Origin: an uncultured Chloroflexales bacterium
GTDB lineage: Bacteria; Chloroflexota; Chloroflexia; Chloroflexales; Chloroflexaceae
Length of the DNA: 41,106 bases
Reading direction: 5' to 3'
Assembly: GCA_937902315.1 (NCBI GenBank)
Contig: CALGUG010000013.1
Location: 1-41,106, forward strand
The number at the start of each line of letters is the position of its first letter. Position 1 is the first letter of the stretch. Under the pieces are notes generated by a model. The model worked only from the letters and a program-made list of their open reading frames with translations. It did not search any database and had not been told where the DNA came from. Position numbers and translations under genes: made by a program. This document shows, piece after piece, positions 1 through 7,003 of the stretch.

Positions 1-1
1 A

Positions 2-799
2 GCACACAACCAAGCAGACAATCTAGCTAACAACGCACTCGACAATCAAGCAGACGACCCAGCTAACAACATACTTGACGATCAAGCAGACGGCCCAGCT
101 AACAACGAAGCACACAATCAAGCAGACGATCTAGCTAACAACGCACTCGACGCCCAAACAGACGATCTAGTTAACAACGTACTCGACAATCAAGCAGACG
201 ATCTAGCTAACAACGCACTCAACAACCAAGCAGACAATCTAGTTAACGACACAGCACACAATCAAGCAGACGATCTAGTTAACGACACAGCACACAATTC
301 AGCAGACAATCTAGCTAACGACACAGCACACAACCAAGCAGACGATCTAGCTAACAACGCACTCAACGCCCAAGCAGACGATCTAGTTAACAACGAAGCA
401 CACAATTCAGCAGACGATCTAGCTAACAACGCACTCAACAACCAAGCAGACAATCTAGTTAACGACACAGCACACAATCAAGCAGACAATCTAGTTAACA
501 ACGAAGCACACAATCAAGCAGACGATCTAGTTAACAACGAAGCACACAATCAAGCAGACGATCTAGCTAACAACGCACTCAACAATCAAGCAGACAATCT
601 AGTTAACGACGAAGCACACAATTCAGCAGACGATCTAGTTAACAACGAAGCACACGATCAAGCAGACGATCTAGCTAACAACATACTCGACAATCAAGCA
701 GACGATCCAGCTAACGACACAGCAAACAACCTGATACACAACGCTTTGTTCGAAGTCTTTCAAACACGTTTCGATTTCGTTCTTGTCTCTTTCTCGTAG
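2..799 (+). CDS. 5'-truncated ORF of twenty 12-residue repeats
   Basis: An open frame enters from before base 1 and runs to TAG at 797-799 (265 codons visible). It holds twenty complete 12-residue units with consensus NQADDLANNALD, then a 23-residue non-repeat tail rich in Phe, Leu and Val. Residues 4 (Asp) and 8 (Asn) are invariant. The last three positions alternate among ALD/ALN, EAH and TAH. There is no Lys or Arg in the repeats, so the product would be very acidic. Only this one of six frames stays open, and no unit has an indel. Against coding: differences between copies are mostly nonsynonymous, and the conserved Ala, Asp, Leu and Asn codons show no silent variation, so this could be a homogenised satellite that happens to be open. 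I do not recognise the family. The start lies outside the window. Confidence 0.5.
   Translation, partial: AHNQADNLANNALDNQADDPANNILDDQADGPANNEAHNQADDLANNALDAQTDDLVNNVLDNQADDLANNALNNQADNLVNDTAHNQADDLVNDTAHNSADNLANDTAHNQADDLANNALNAQADDLVNNEAHNSADDLANNALNNQADNLVNDTAHNQADNLVNNEAHNQADDLVNNEAHNQADDLANNALNNQADNLVNDEAHNSADDLVNNEAHDQADDLANNILDNQADDPANDTANNLIHNALFEVFQTRFDFVLVSFS
8..727 (+). repeat. 36-bp tandem repeat array, 20 copies
   Basis: Twenty head-to-tail units of exactly 36 bp begin at 8, 44, 80 and so on to 692. Another partial unit starts before base 8, so the array continues beyond the window. Each unit holds the invariant-like segment GCAGAC and, in most copies, TCTAG followed by YTAAC. 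Variants at the unit end (GCACTCGAC, GAAGCACAC, ACAGCACAC) are shuffled along the array, which points to unequal exchange. There are no spacers, so it is not CRISPR. Confidence 0.97.
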
Positions 800-1088
800 A
801 CGTTGCACTAGTCACTTTATCAAACTCGTCTTCTCGGGCAGGTTCGCACGGTTTGTCCTAGCAGGCATCGCAGTTAACATCGCACCCTAGATGGACGACC
901 TTCCAGTAAACCATACAATCTCAGGACGTTGCTCGTAGTAGTTTATAACGTCAAGTTATTGTAAAGACAGACTATCTAGCTCTGCTCTGATTTGGGCCCC
1001 AGCTATAGAAGCTGGGGCCTCTGTCATTTTGGGGATAAATAATATTATTTTGGTTAAAATTGGTTTCTAGAGCGGAAAGATCGCGTGT
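800..1088. other. Non-coding stretch after the repeat ORF
   Basis: AT-rich sequence with stops in all frames and no credible gene. It contains the hairpin at 995-1019 and leads into the promoter of the gene at 1130. It probably represents the 3' untranslated part of the repeat transcript plus a promoter region. Confidence 0.6.
995..1030 (+). terminator. Hairpin terminator after the repeat ORF
   Basis: A perfect 9-bp GC-rich stem (GGCCCCAGC at 995-1003 pairing with 1011-1019) with a 7-nt loop, followed by a weak T run at 1027-1030. It lies about 195 nt after the stop of the repeat ORF and before the next promoter, so it most likely ends that transcript. Confidence 0.75.
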
Positions 1089-1094
1089 TATAAT
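1086..1094 (+). promoter_or_regulatory. Extended -10 promoter of the gene at 1130
   Basis: TGTTATAAT is a perfect extended -10 (TGn plus TATAAT). No good -35 lies 16-18 bp upstream, which suits an extended -10. The start codon is 36 nt downstream. Confidence 0.65.
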
Positions 1095-1129
1095 AGCAAA
1101 ATAAAGTCCTCTTTGTGCGGGAAGAAACT

Positions 1130-1924
1130 ATGACGCGGATTGGGCTAATTTCAACACATCACGATCCTGAAGGGAGACTCTTCGACCATACAGTTCGACT
1201 CCTACCAACGTTGCAAGAACTCTATGAAAAGATCATCGTACGTATCACAGCCAATAGTGACCCTCGTACTATAGAGGTATTGCGAGAAGCGGGTGTACAG
1301 GTTGAGATCAACAAGGTGGAAAGCGGCATTGCGTATGTGGGCCGAACACGCCGTATGTTATTGGCCGATGCGCTAGCAACTGATCTGCCGTATTTTCATT
1401 TGTGTGATTTCGATCGTATATTACATTGGGCTGATTTTCATAGAGACGAGTTGGTAGCAGTTTTGGCTTGGCTACCAACCTATGATTTCATAGTGCTAGG
1501 GCGCACCGAGCGTGCATTTGGTTCGCATCCGCGCGTCCAACGAGATACAGAGCGCATCATCAATTTTGTATATGCGCAGTTGAATAAGGACAGTTGGGAT
1601 GTAACGGCTGCATCGCGCGGCATTTCGCGGCGCGCGGCGGCTCTCTTATTAGAGCACAGTGACGATGATACCATCGGTAACGATGGCACATGGCCGATGA
1701 AACTGCGCCAACTAGGTGGTGTAACGATTGGTTACTGGCCGACAAATGGTTTGGATTTTGAGACGGCCGATCGTTACGCTGAAGAGGTAGCCGAAAAAGG
1801 TGGTATTGAGGCTTGGAAATCCTCAGTCGATGCTGACCCCCTTATGTGGGAGCAGCGCCTTGAGTTGGCACGGATCGAAATTGCTGCGATGCGTAAGCTG
1901 TATGAGCAGCGAATGAATGCCTAA
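1130..1924 (+). CDS. Conserved protein, possible nucleotide-sugar (GT-A-like) transferase
   Basis: 264 residues from ATG 1130, with a GGGAAG Shine-Dalgarno just upstream; an in-frame GTG at 1115 would overlap that site and is less likely. The N-terminus (MTRIGLISTHHD) and a central FHLCDFDRILHW segment with an Asp-x-Asp pair recall the nucleotide-diphospho-sugar transferase fold, in which such a pair binds the metal and sugar nucleotide. A later HSDDDTIGND stretch is also acidic. There is no signal peptide or membrane segment. The gene has its own extended -10 promoter and a strong terminator, so it is monocistronic. The family assignment is a guess from motif shape only; conserved hypothetical protein is the safe name. 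Confidence 0.6.
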   Translation: MTRIGLISTHHDPEGRLFDHTVRLLPTLQELYEKIIVRITANSDPRTIEVLREAGVQVEINKVESGIAYVGRTRRMLLADALATDLPYFHLCDFDRILHWADFHRDELVAVLAWLPTYDFIVLGRTERAFGSHPRVQRDTERIINFVYAQLNKDSWDVTAASRGISRRAAALLLEHSDDDTIGNDGTWPMKLRQLGGVTIGYWPTNGLDFETADRYAEEVAEKGGIEAWKSSVDADPLMWEQRLELARIEIAAMRKLYEQRMNA

Positions 1925-1940
1925 GATCGAGCAATTTCGA

Positions 1941-1978
1941 AAGACCTCTTTTGGGTGTTCCCAAAGAGGTCTTTTTTT
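1941..1978 (+). terminator. Rho-independent terminator
   Basis: The stem AAGACCTCTTTTGGG (1941-1955) pairs with CCCAAAGAGGTCTT (1960-1973) with one bulged T and a TGTT loop, followed directly by a seven-T run. It lies 17 nt after the stop of the gene at 1130-1924. Confidence 0.95.
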
Positions 1979-2215
1979 ATTGGTCACTTTTCGTCGCTTC
2001 AGCATCATGCCACATTCATACCAAATTCCGCTGAACACCTTGTGTTTTGGCCTTCGGCAGAGCGGAACTTAACCATTTTCTCGTTTTTGTTTGTTCTTCG
2101 TTGCGAGAGCGCAAGCCCTTGAACGGATCTAGTATGACTATCGGCTGAGTGGAAGGTGACTCTTTTCTCGGTTTTGGTGCCTTGCAAGAGGGCTAGGCGT
2201 TAAGCGGGTTTCGCT

Positions 2216-2242
2216 CCCTTCTCCCGCATTGCGGGAGAAGGG
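2216..2242. repeat. Perfect 12-bp hairpin in intergenic repeat
   Basis: CCCTTCTCCCGC (2216-2227), an ATT loop and GCGGGAGAAGGG (2231-2242). The following GGTCGGGGATGAGGGC recurs inverted at the right edge of the window (41091-41106), so this is part of the dispersed repeat. In this position it could also act as a terminator for the sugar kinase gene on the minus strand. Confidence 0.85.
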
Positions 2243-2252
2243 TCGGGGATGA

Positions 2253-2324
2253 GGGCAGGTCGCCCATTTGGTAGCCGAAGGCGGACGCGCCAAGGGTCGT
2301 ATGGAAGCTAGTGACCTCGCCGCC
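2253..2324 (-). repeat. Dispersed repeat core, copy 1
   Basis: Contains TAGCCGAAGGCGGACGCG at 2272-2289, one base off the family motif, with the flanking CCAAG, ATGGAAGCTA and CCTCGCCGCC blocks shared with other copies. Confidence 0.85.
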
Positions 2325-2384
2325 AGAGCGAAAGAATAAGCCGTTTGGCTGTAGATTGGCTTGCGCAGGGCGTGAGGGACCTTT

Positions 2385-3344
2385 CTAGCGCCGTAGCCCG
2401 CCTAGCTCACCAGCCACAAGCGCCTCGAGCTCGCTACGGCTGCACATGGCAGCGTCGCCCGGAATGGTCATCTTGAAAGCAGCCAAGGCTCCTCCGTAAC
2501 GCAGGGCGGTCGCGAGATCGTGCTTATGGTGCAGGGCATAGAGCAAACCGCTGATAAACGAGTCTCCGGCACCGACGCGATCGACGGCGTGGGTTTCGGG
2601 GTGGCCGGCTTGGTAGAATTCACCCTCGGCCGAGAGTGCGACCGAGCCTTCTGCACCTATGGTGAGCACAATAATACGTTTGCCGAAGGCGCTCTGTAGT
2701 GCGTTGACGACCTGTTCGGGCGAGCCTTCGCAGCCGAAGAGTAGGGCAGCATCGCTGCGGCTCATCACAACCAGATCGGAATTGGCGCAGAAGGGTTCGA
2801 GGGCGCGAGCGGCTTCTTGAGGCGACCAGAGTTTGGCGCGATAGTTGATATCGAAGCTGCTGAAGGCACCGCTTGCGCGTGCGCTTTGGAGTGCCTGCCA
2901 AGCTACATCGTGGCAGCCTTTGCTTAGGGCGGGCGTGATGCCGGTCAGGTGAATAGCGCGAGCTTGAGCAAAGAGCTCGAAGTTAACCTGCTCGGGTAGC
3001 ATTTTGCTGGCCGCCGAGTCGGCGCGGTCGTAAATGATCTGCGAGCCGCGCGGGGCTGGGCCGGGTTCGAGGAAGTAGACGCCGATGCGGTCTTTATCGG
3101 TCCAAATGATGTGCCGCGTATCGACGCCATGGGCTCGCGCTTCAGAGGCGATACGCCAGCCTAGCGGGTTATCGGTCAGACGCGAAACCCAAGCTGTGCT
3201 CATGCCTAAACGGGCACAGTTGCTGGCAACATTCCACTCAGCTCCGCCGATTCGTAGTTCTAAACGGGCAGCCTGTTCAAGACGCTCGAAGTCGGGTGGG
3301 CTGAAACGGATCATTGCTTCGCCAAGGGTGATAAGGTCGTACAT
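2385..3344 (-). CDS. PfkB-family sugar kinase, 2-keto-3-deoxygluconate kinase-like
   Basis: 319 residues from the ATG at 3344 (MYDLITLGEAM). GTGGAG lies at the right distance upstream; the longer frame from 3365 has no ribosome site. The ribokinase fold signatures are present: an N-terminal GGAEWNVA substrate segment near residue 33 and VDRVGAGDSF near 254-263, where Asp261 would be the catalytic base and GAGD the anion hole. The overall sequence (LGEAMIRFSPP, SRLTDNPLG) is most like KDG kinases, which phosphorylate 2-keto-3-deoxygluconate in uronate or Entner-Doudoroff catabolism. No aldolase or uronate gene is next to it, so the substrate is inferred. It is cytoplasmic and apparently monocistronic. 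Confidence 0.85.
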   Translation of the reverse strand: MYDLITLGEAMIRFSPPDFERLEQAARLELRIGGAEWNVASNCARLGMSTAWVSRLTDNPLGWRIASEARAHGVDTRHIIWTDKDRIGVYFLEPGPAPRGSQIIYDRADSAASKMLPEQVNFELFAQARAIHLTGITPALSKGCHDVAWQALQSARASGAFSSFDINYRAKLWSPQEAARALEPFCANSDLVVMSRSDAALLFGCEGSPEQVVNALQSAFGKRIIVLTIGAEGSVALSAEGEFYQAGHPETHAVDRVGAGDSFISGLLYALHHKHDLATALRYGGALAAFKMTIPGDAAMCSRSELEALVAGELGGLRR

Positions 3345-3654
3345 AGTGTGCTCCACAAGTTTCAAACTGTATGCAGATTTCTGTTTCTGGCCTTAGAGAT
3401 CAGGTATGCAAGGCTCAGCCCAACAAGGAAGATACGACTAACGACACGCAAAGGAGCAATTATAACGAAAGAATGATCGCACTCTTCAGACCTTATATAC
3501 CAATGTTTGAAGCGATTTGTTTGCTATCGCTGCAGAAAGGGCTGCCTGTAGAGACTGATCGAAAGGGTACATCTGTTCGGCTGCGAGTGCTAGGGATCTC
3601 GTCTGAGCCGCGCTACTTGTGTAGGCTAGGCGTCGCCAAACGGGCCTTGCTGGC
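3345..3654. other. Gap without a supported gene
   Basis: A plus-strand frame at 3371-3658 is open but has no ribosome site at a sensible distance, no recognisable motif, and overlaps the end of the next gene. I see no dispersed repeat and no clear promoter here. Confidence 0.5.
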
Positions 3655-3933
3655 TTAGCTTAAAGCTTGACGTGCGTGTTTCGCCAGTTCTACGCTTGCT
3701 TGCTGCAAAGACGCCAGATTGCTAACGGGCGTACTAAATGGGATCGTTGCGACTTGCTGACGCTGGGGAGCGATCGCGAGCAGCTCGATCCTCTCTGTAT
3801 CGATAGCGGTCAAGGTGGCGCTTTCAGCCCAGGCCAGACCAGCCAAACCTTGGGCATAGGCTAGAACGGCATCGGCGTGATCTGCGTTCATATGCTCGAT
3901 CGCAAGCTGTATATCGTCGGGTGTAAGTGCCAT
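3655..3933 (-). CDS. DUF2470-domain protein (HugZ C-terminal-like)
   Basis: 92 residues, almost entirely one DUF2470 domain, with the characteristic HMNADHADAVLAYA segment at residues 14-27. In larger proteins this domain is the C-terminal half of HugZ-type haem-binding or haem-degrading proteins and of pyridoxamine-oxidase-like proteins. Here it stands alone, without the split-barrel domain. The ATG at 3933 follows AAAGGAG at good spacing, and a TTGACG-N17-TATTCT promoter lies upstream. The protein is small and cytoplasmic. Haem or flavin binding is inferred from the family, and no neighbour supports a specific pathway. Confidence 0.8.
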   Translation of the reverse strand: MALTPDDIQLAIEHMNADHADAVLAYAQGLAGLAWAESATLTAIDTERIELLAIAPQRQQVATIPFSTPVSNLASLQQASVELAKHARQALS

Positions 3934-3969
3934 AAGAACTCCTTTGGCGTACGCTTTGTATAGCAGTCT

Positions 3970-3998
3970 AGAATAGCTGAAGTGTGTGAGAGCGTCAA
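3970..3998 (-). promoter_or_regulatory. Sigma-70-type promoter of the DUF2470 gene
   Basis: Read on the minus strand: TTGACG (3998-3993), 17-bp spacer, TATTCT (3975-3970). The start codon is 37 nt downstream. Confidence 0.75.
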
Positions 3999-4010
3999 TT
4001 GTGGATCGTA

Positions 4011-4047
4011 TAAAAGCTCGTATCCACCAACAGGATACGAGCTTTTA
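4011..4047 (-). terminator. Perfect 15-bp hairpin terminator
   Basis: TAAAAGCTCGTATCC (4011-4025) pairs perfectly with 4033-4047 around a 7-nt loop, giving AAAA/TTTT at the stem base on both strands. It lies between the CvpA-like gene and the DUF2470 promoter and probably stops minus-strand transcription. Confidence 0.85.
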
Positions 4048-4145
4048 GTTTTCATCTTGTCTTTTTGTGTTCAATGCTAGCTGGGTTGTGGAGAGGTAGG
4101 TTTAGGAAAGATTTTTGGGCTTTGCTAGAGTGAAAATTGTTTTTC

Positions 4146-4176
4146 TTGAGAGAGATTTCACAAAAATCTCTCTCAA
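4146..4176 (-). terminator. Second hairpin downstream of the CvpA-like gene
   Basis: TTGAGAGAGATTT (4146-4158) pairs perfectly with 4164-4176 around a 5-nt loop. No long U tract follows, so it may act in RNA stability or pause rather than as a true terminator. With the hairpin at 4011 it forms a double structure after the gene at 4282. Confidence 0.6.
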
Positions 4177-4281
4177 TCTATGTTCTCATCTTGAGAGCGT
4201 ATCGATGTCTGTGCAGAAGCTGACTGTTTGAAAACCAAACGCTCTAAGCGGGGTGCGATAACAAATTGAGCGATGTGATGA

Positions 4282-4782
4282 TTAACTCAGAGCCGAGGCG
4301 AGAATGAGTTGGAGATGTTCGGGTAAAAGCAACGCAATGCTTGAGCTAGCCGCCAAGAAGATGCTGCCTAACTGCGACTCGTGAATCGCTTGGCTGATGC
4401 CGGGTAGAGGATAGATCGTTGAGAGCGCTAAAATGGTGATGCATGCCAGCGAAGCTTGAATAAAGCCCAACACTCCGCCCAGCATATGATCGACCCAGCC
4501 AAGGAAGAGCAACCCAACAAACACGCGCAAAATCGAAGCGATGATGCTTGCGGCGGCGCTAACGCCAATCAGTACAATGATAAAACCGAGCCAGCCGGTC
4601 AAAATATCGTCGTTGGTGAACGAGGTGAGCCAAGCAGCTACTTCAGGACCATAGCGGCCAGCGGCTATAATGCCGACGATCAGACCGCCGATAGCCAAGA
4701 CTTGGCGAATAAGCCCCCAATAGATCCCCAAGACGGTAAAAAGCGCCAAGATCACAAGCATTGAAATATCAAGCCAATTCAT
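4282..4782 (-). CDS. CvpA-family integral membrane protein
   Basis: 166 residues with about four hydrophobic helices (near residues 5-25, 27-45, 60-90 and 100-125). The N-terminus MNWLDISMLVILALFTVLGIYWG has the usual CvpA shape (D near residue 5, then G-x-x-x-G). CvpA proteins are inner-membrane proteins named for colicin V production; their general role is tied to envelope stress tolerance, with no known reaction. GAAGG precedes the ATG at 4782. It is flanked by a repeat-filled gap upstream and two hairpins downstream, so it is a single-gene unit. Confidence 0.85.
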   Translation of the reverse strand: MNWLDISMLVILALFTVLGIYWGLIRQVLAIGGLIVGIIAAGRYGPEVAAWLTSFTNDDILTGWLGFIIVLIGVSAAASIIASILRVFVGLLFLGWVDHMLGGVLGFIQASLACITILALSTIYPLPGISQAIHESQLGSIFLAASSSIALLLPEHLQLILASALS

Positions 4783-4818
4783 TGTTCAAACCTTCTCGCG
4801 AAAGGCGCATCGCCGCGC

Positions 4819-4827
4819 CGTATACCA
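4819..4827 (-). promoter_or_regulatory. Possible extended -10 promoter of the CvpA-like gene
   Basis: On the minus strand TGGTATACG matches an extended -10 with one off-consensus base, 36 nt before the start codon. No convincing -35 is seen. Confidence 0.4.
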
Positions 4828-4894
4828 CCTGTATTGTCTATAAACGTTTTGCTATCAAGCTTCGTTTGAAGATGCCTAGCTTGCTTTGTAGTCA

Positions 4895-5071
4895 CCAAAC
4901 AACCTCATCACCCATCCTGCCGGTGGCTTCAGAGCGCTAGCGGGTGCGTTATGTTCCACCCATTCGATCTCAACCGCGTCCGCCTACGGCTACCAACAGC
5001 TCGCCCTCCAAAAGGGGGTGCTAGCTGCCTGTGCCGAAAGACCACCCCAAAACCCAAAGATCAAGCGGATG
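4895..5071. mobile_element. Intergenic repeat element between nuoN and the CvpA-like gene
   Basis: Holds core copy 2, a GTGCCGAAAGACCACCCC block (from 5031) that recurs at 34966 and inverted near 21130, and an AAGCGGAT end at 5063-5070. The left end is not clear. There is no open reading frame worth calling in the whole gap 4783-5323. Confidence 0.5.
4953..5009 (+). repeat. Dispersed repeat core, copy 2
   Basis: Exact CGCGTCCGCCTACGGCTA at 4975-4992, preceded by the CCATTCG block and followed by CCAAC and a CGCCCTCC stretch as in other copies. Confidence 0.9.
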
Positions 5072-5257
5072 TTGTATACGCCTATGGAAAAGCCTGCTCA
5101 GCCCTCGATATACCCATATTTTAGAGAACGGCATATCAGGGAAAAGCTACGCGGCCTCCCCAACTTGGTTTGGAAGTATGGTTCTACAACGTATATGACG
5201 ATAGGGTAGCACATTTTGAGCCAAAATAGATTACAAGAAGCTGATAATGAGATGCAA

Positions 5258-5296
5258 ATCGCCCATCAGTCCTAGGGCCTAAGACCGATGGGCGAT
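5258..5296 (-). terminator. nuoN: Terminator of the nuo operon
   Basis: ATCGCCCATC (5258-5267) pairs with GATGGGCGAT (5287-5296) around a 19-nt loop that can itself pair in part; on the minus strand it is followed by a TTGCATCTCATTAT stretch. It is 27 nt past the nuoN stop codon. Confidence 0.7.
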
Positions 5297-5323
5297 GCAT
5301 GGCATGATTGCTGTTTGGAGGGT

Positions 5324-6985
5324 TTAGTTACTGGCGATTACCTGCGTGTGGTTGACAAGCTCGAGCAGCAGATTTGGGTAGATGCCGAGCGCCAAAACCA
5401 ACAAGCTAACTACGGCGATCGTCGCCAAGGCAGTGCCCGGCACAGTCAATCTTTCGCTCTGCTCGGGTGCTTCGATGAACATAGCTTTCAAGAAGCGCAG
5501 GTAGTAGTAGAGACTAATAAAACTGACCAGAACGGCCGCCAGCACGATCGGCCAAGCCCCAGCTTGCCAAGCTGCCAAGAAGATGTAGAACTTGGCGAAA
5601 AAGCCTGCTAGCGGCGGAATACCGGCCAGCGAGAGCACGCTGATCGTCATCAGGGCAGCTAACGGCAGGTTGCGTTGGGCCAAACCGTTGAAGGCACTGA
5701 TTTCGTCGCTTCCGCTCTGCTGTTCGACCAGACAAATGATAGCGAAAGCTACGATATTGCTGATCAGATAGACCACCAAGTAGTAGATCAGCGAGGTGTT
5801 GGCGATCGCTTGATCGAGCGGATTGATAGCCGACCAAGCAAACACACCTAAGAGAATGAAACCCGCTTGGCCGATGCTGCTATAGGAGAGCAGGCGTTTG
5901 GCGTTGGTTTGAGGCAGGGCGGCCAAGTTGCCGAAGACCAAGGTCAGCAGGGCTATCAGGGCCAGCAGGGCCGACCAGCCGCCCACCGGTGCTTCAACAG
6001 CCGGCAGGCCGCTGTAAGAGAGCGCCACCGAGCCGACCAAGCTGGGGAAGGCGACCTCTAAAAGCCGCAACAAGAGCAGAAAGCCCGCCATTTTGGAAGC
6101 GGTCGAGATAAAGCCCGTGACCACGGTGGGCGCGCCTTGGTAGACGTCGGGCGCCCAAGCGTGGAAGGGCACAACCGCCAGCTTGTAGCCCAAGCCGACG
6201 ATCATAAAGATCATACCGACCACCAAGAGCGTGGTGTTGCTGGCGACTTCGGTCGATTCAGCGATGCTGCGGAACTGGGTCATAAAACCCGAGTTCGGGC
6301 CGTTGCTGCCCGCGTTGGCGCTGAAGCCGAAGACCAAGCTCATGCCGTAGAGCATGATACAGGACGAGAGCGCGCCGAAGAGAAAGTATTTCATTCCAGC
6401 TTCGCTCGAGCGCTTATCGTCGCGGAAGTAGCCCGCCAAAATGTAAAGCGGGATCGAGGTTAGCTCGATTGCGATAAAGGCCAGAATCAGCTCCGTCGCG
6501 CCCGCCATCAGACACATGCCGACCGTGCTCGCTAGCAGCAGGGCATAGAACTCGCCCGGATTGCGAATCTTCAGCGTTTCGTAGGCGATGGTAGAGGTCA
6601 CAAAGGCGGCCAAGATAAAGGTCAGACGCGCGATCATAGTGAGATGATCGCTGTGAAAGGCGCCTAGAATGGGTGTGATCGGCACGCCGAGCAGTTCGCC
6701 AGCGTAGGGGCCGCCAGCCTGCAGGTTGCGCACAATATTGGTGAGCGGGTTGGTGGGCGCATCGGCTGGCAGCAGATAGACATAGCCGCTCTGCAAGAGG
6801 GCGATGCCGAAGATCAGCACAAGGCCGATGCTGGTGAGCGAACCCGCCGAGCGGTTGCGCTCGATCTGCGCTTCTTCATTGCTTGCCCAGCGTTCAAAGA
6901 TATCCGAGCCGAGCACAAGCACCGCCAGTACCAGCAGCAGGAGTTCTGGCAGCAAACGAGGGATTTCAACCAAAGTAAATTGCAC
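5324..6985 (-). CDS. nuoN: NADH-quinone oxidoreductase subunit N
   Basis: 553 residues. Antiporter-like membrane subunit of complex I that moves protons across the inner membrane. The key charged residues of the family are present: TM5 Glu174 (FIAIELTSIPLYILAGYF), Lys199, TM7 Lys268 (GYKLAVVPFHAW) and Lys298. About fourteen membrane helices are expected and the length is normal to slightly long. Translation starts at GTG 6985, chosen because AAGGAG lies 7 nt upstream. It is the last gene of the operon, 18 nt after nuoM and followed by a terminator. Confidence 0.97.
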   Translation of the reverse strand: MQFTLVEIPRLLPELLLLVLAVLVLGSDIFERWASNEEAQIERNRSAGSLTSIGLVLIFGIALLQSGYVYLLPADAPTNPLTNIVRNLQAGGPYAGELLGVPITPILGAFHSDHLTMIARLTFILAAFVTSTIAYETLKIRNPGEFYALLLASTVGMCLMAGATELILAFIAIELTSIPLYILAGYFRDDKRSSEAGMKYFLFGALSSCIMLYGMSLVFGFSANAGSNGPNSGFMTQFRSIAESTEVASNTTLLVVGMIFMIVGLGYKLAVVPFHAWAPDVYQGAPTVVTGFISTASKMAGFLLLLRLLEVAFPSLVGSVALSYSGLPAVEAPVGGWSALLALIALLTLVFGNLAALPQTNAKRLLSYSSIGQAGFILLGVFAWSAINPLDQAIANTSLIYYLVVYLISNIVAFAIICLVEQQSGSDEISAFNGLAQRNLPLAALMTISVLSLAGIPPLAGFFAKFYIFLAAWQAGAWPIVLAAVLVSFISLYYYLRFLKAMFIEAPEQSERLTVPGTALATIAVVSLLVLALGIYPNLLLELVNHTQVIASN

Positions 6986-7003
6986 CGTCAGCTCCTTCTC
7001 AGA

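Larger units (their letters stand above)
2023..2346. mobile_element. Probable MITE-like intergenic repeat element
   Basis: The element begins with AAATTCCGCT at 2023-2032, similar to the AAATCCGCTT ends seen elsewhere in the window, and ends near AAGCCGTTT around 2338. Inside are a TTTTGGCCTTCGGCAGAG block near 2044, a perfect 12-bp hairpin at 2216-2242 and one core of the dispersed family at 2272-2289. The ends are degenerate, so the limits are approximate. Confidence 0.45.

Noticed and set aside
262..477. Minus-strand open frame of 71 codons in the tandem repeat
   Set aside because: It is broken by TGA in most units (wherever the repeat has CAATCAAGC), while the plus frame is open throughout.
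1..727. CRISPR array
   Set aside because: 36-bp spacing fits a CRISPR repeat length, but units are contiguous with no unique spacers and no cas genes are seen.
3371..3658. 95-codon plus-strand open frame
   Set aside because: No ribosome site at suitable spacing, no motif, and it overlaps the end of the DUF2470 gene.
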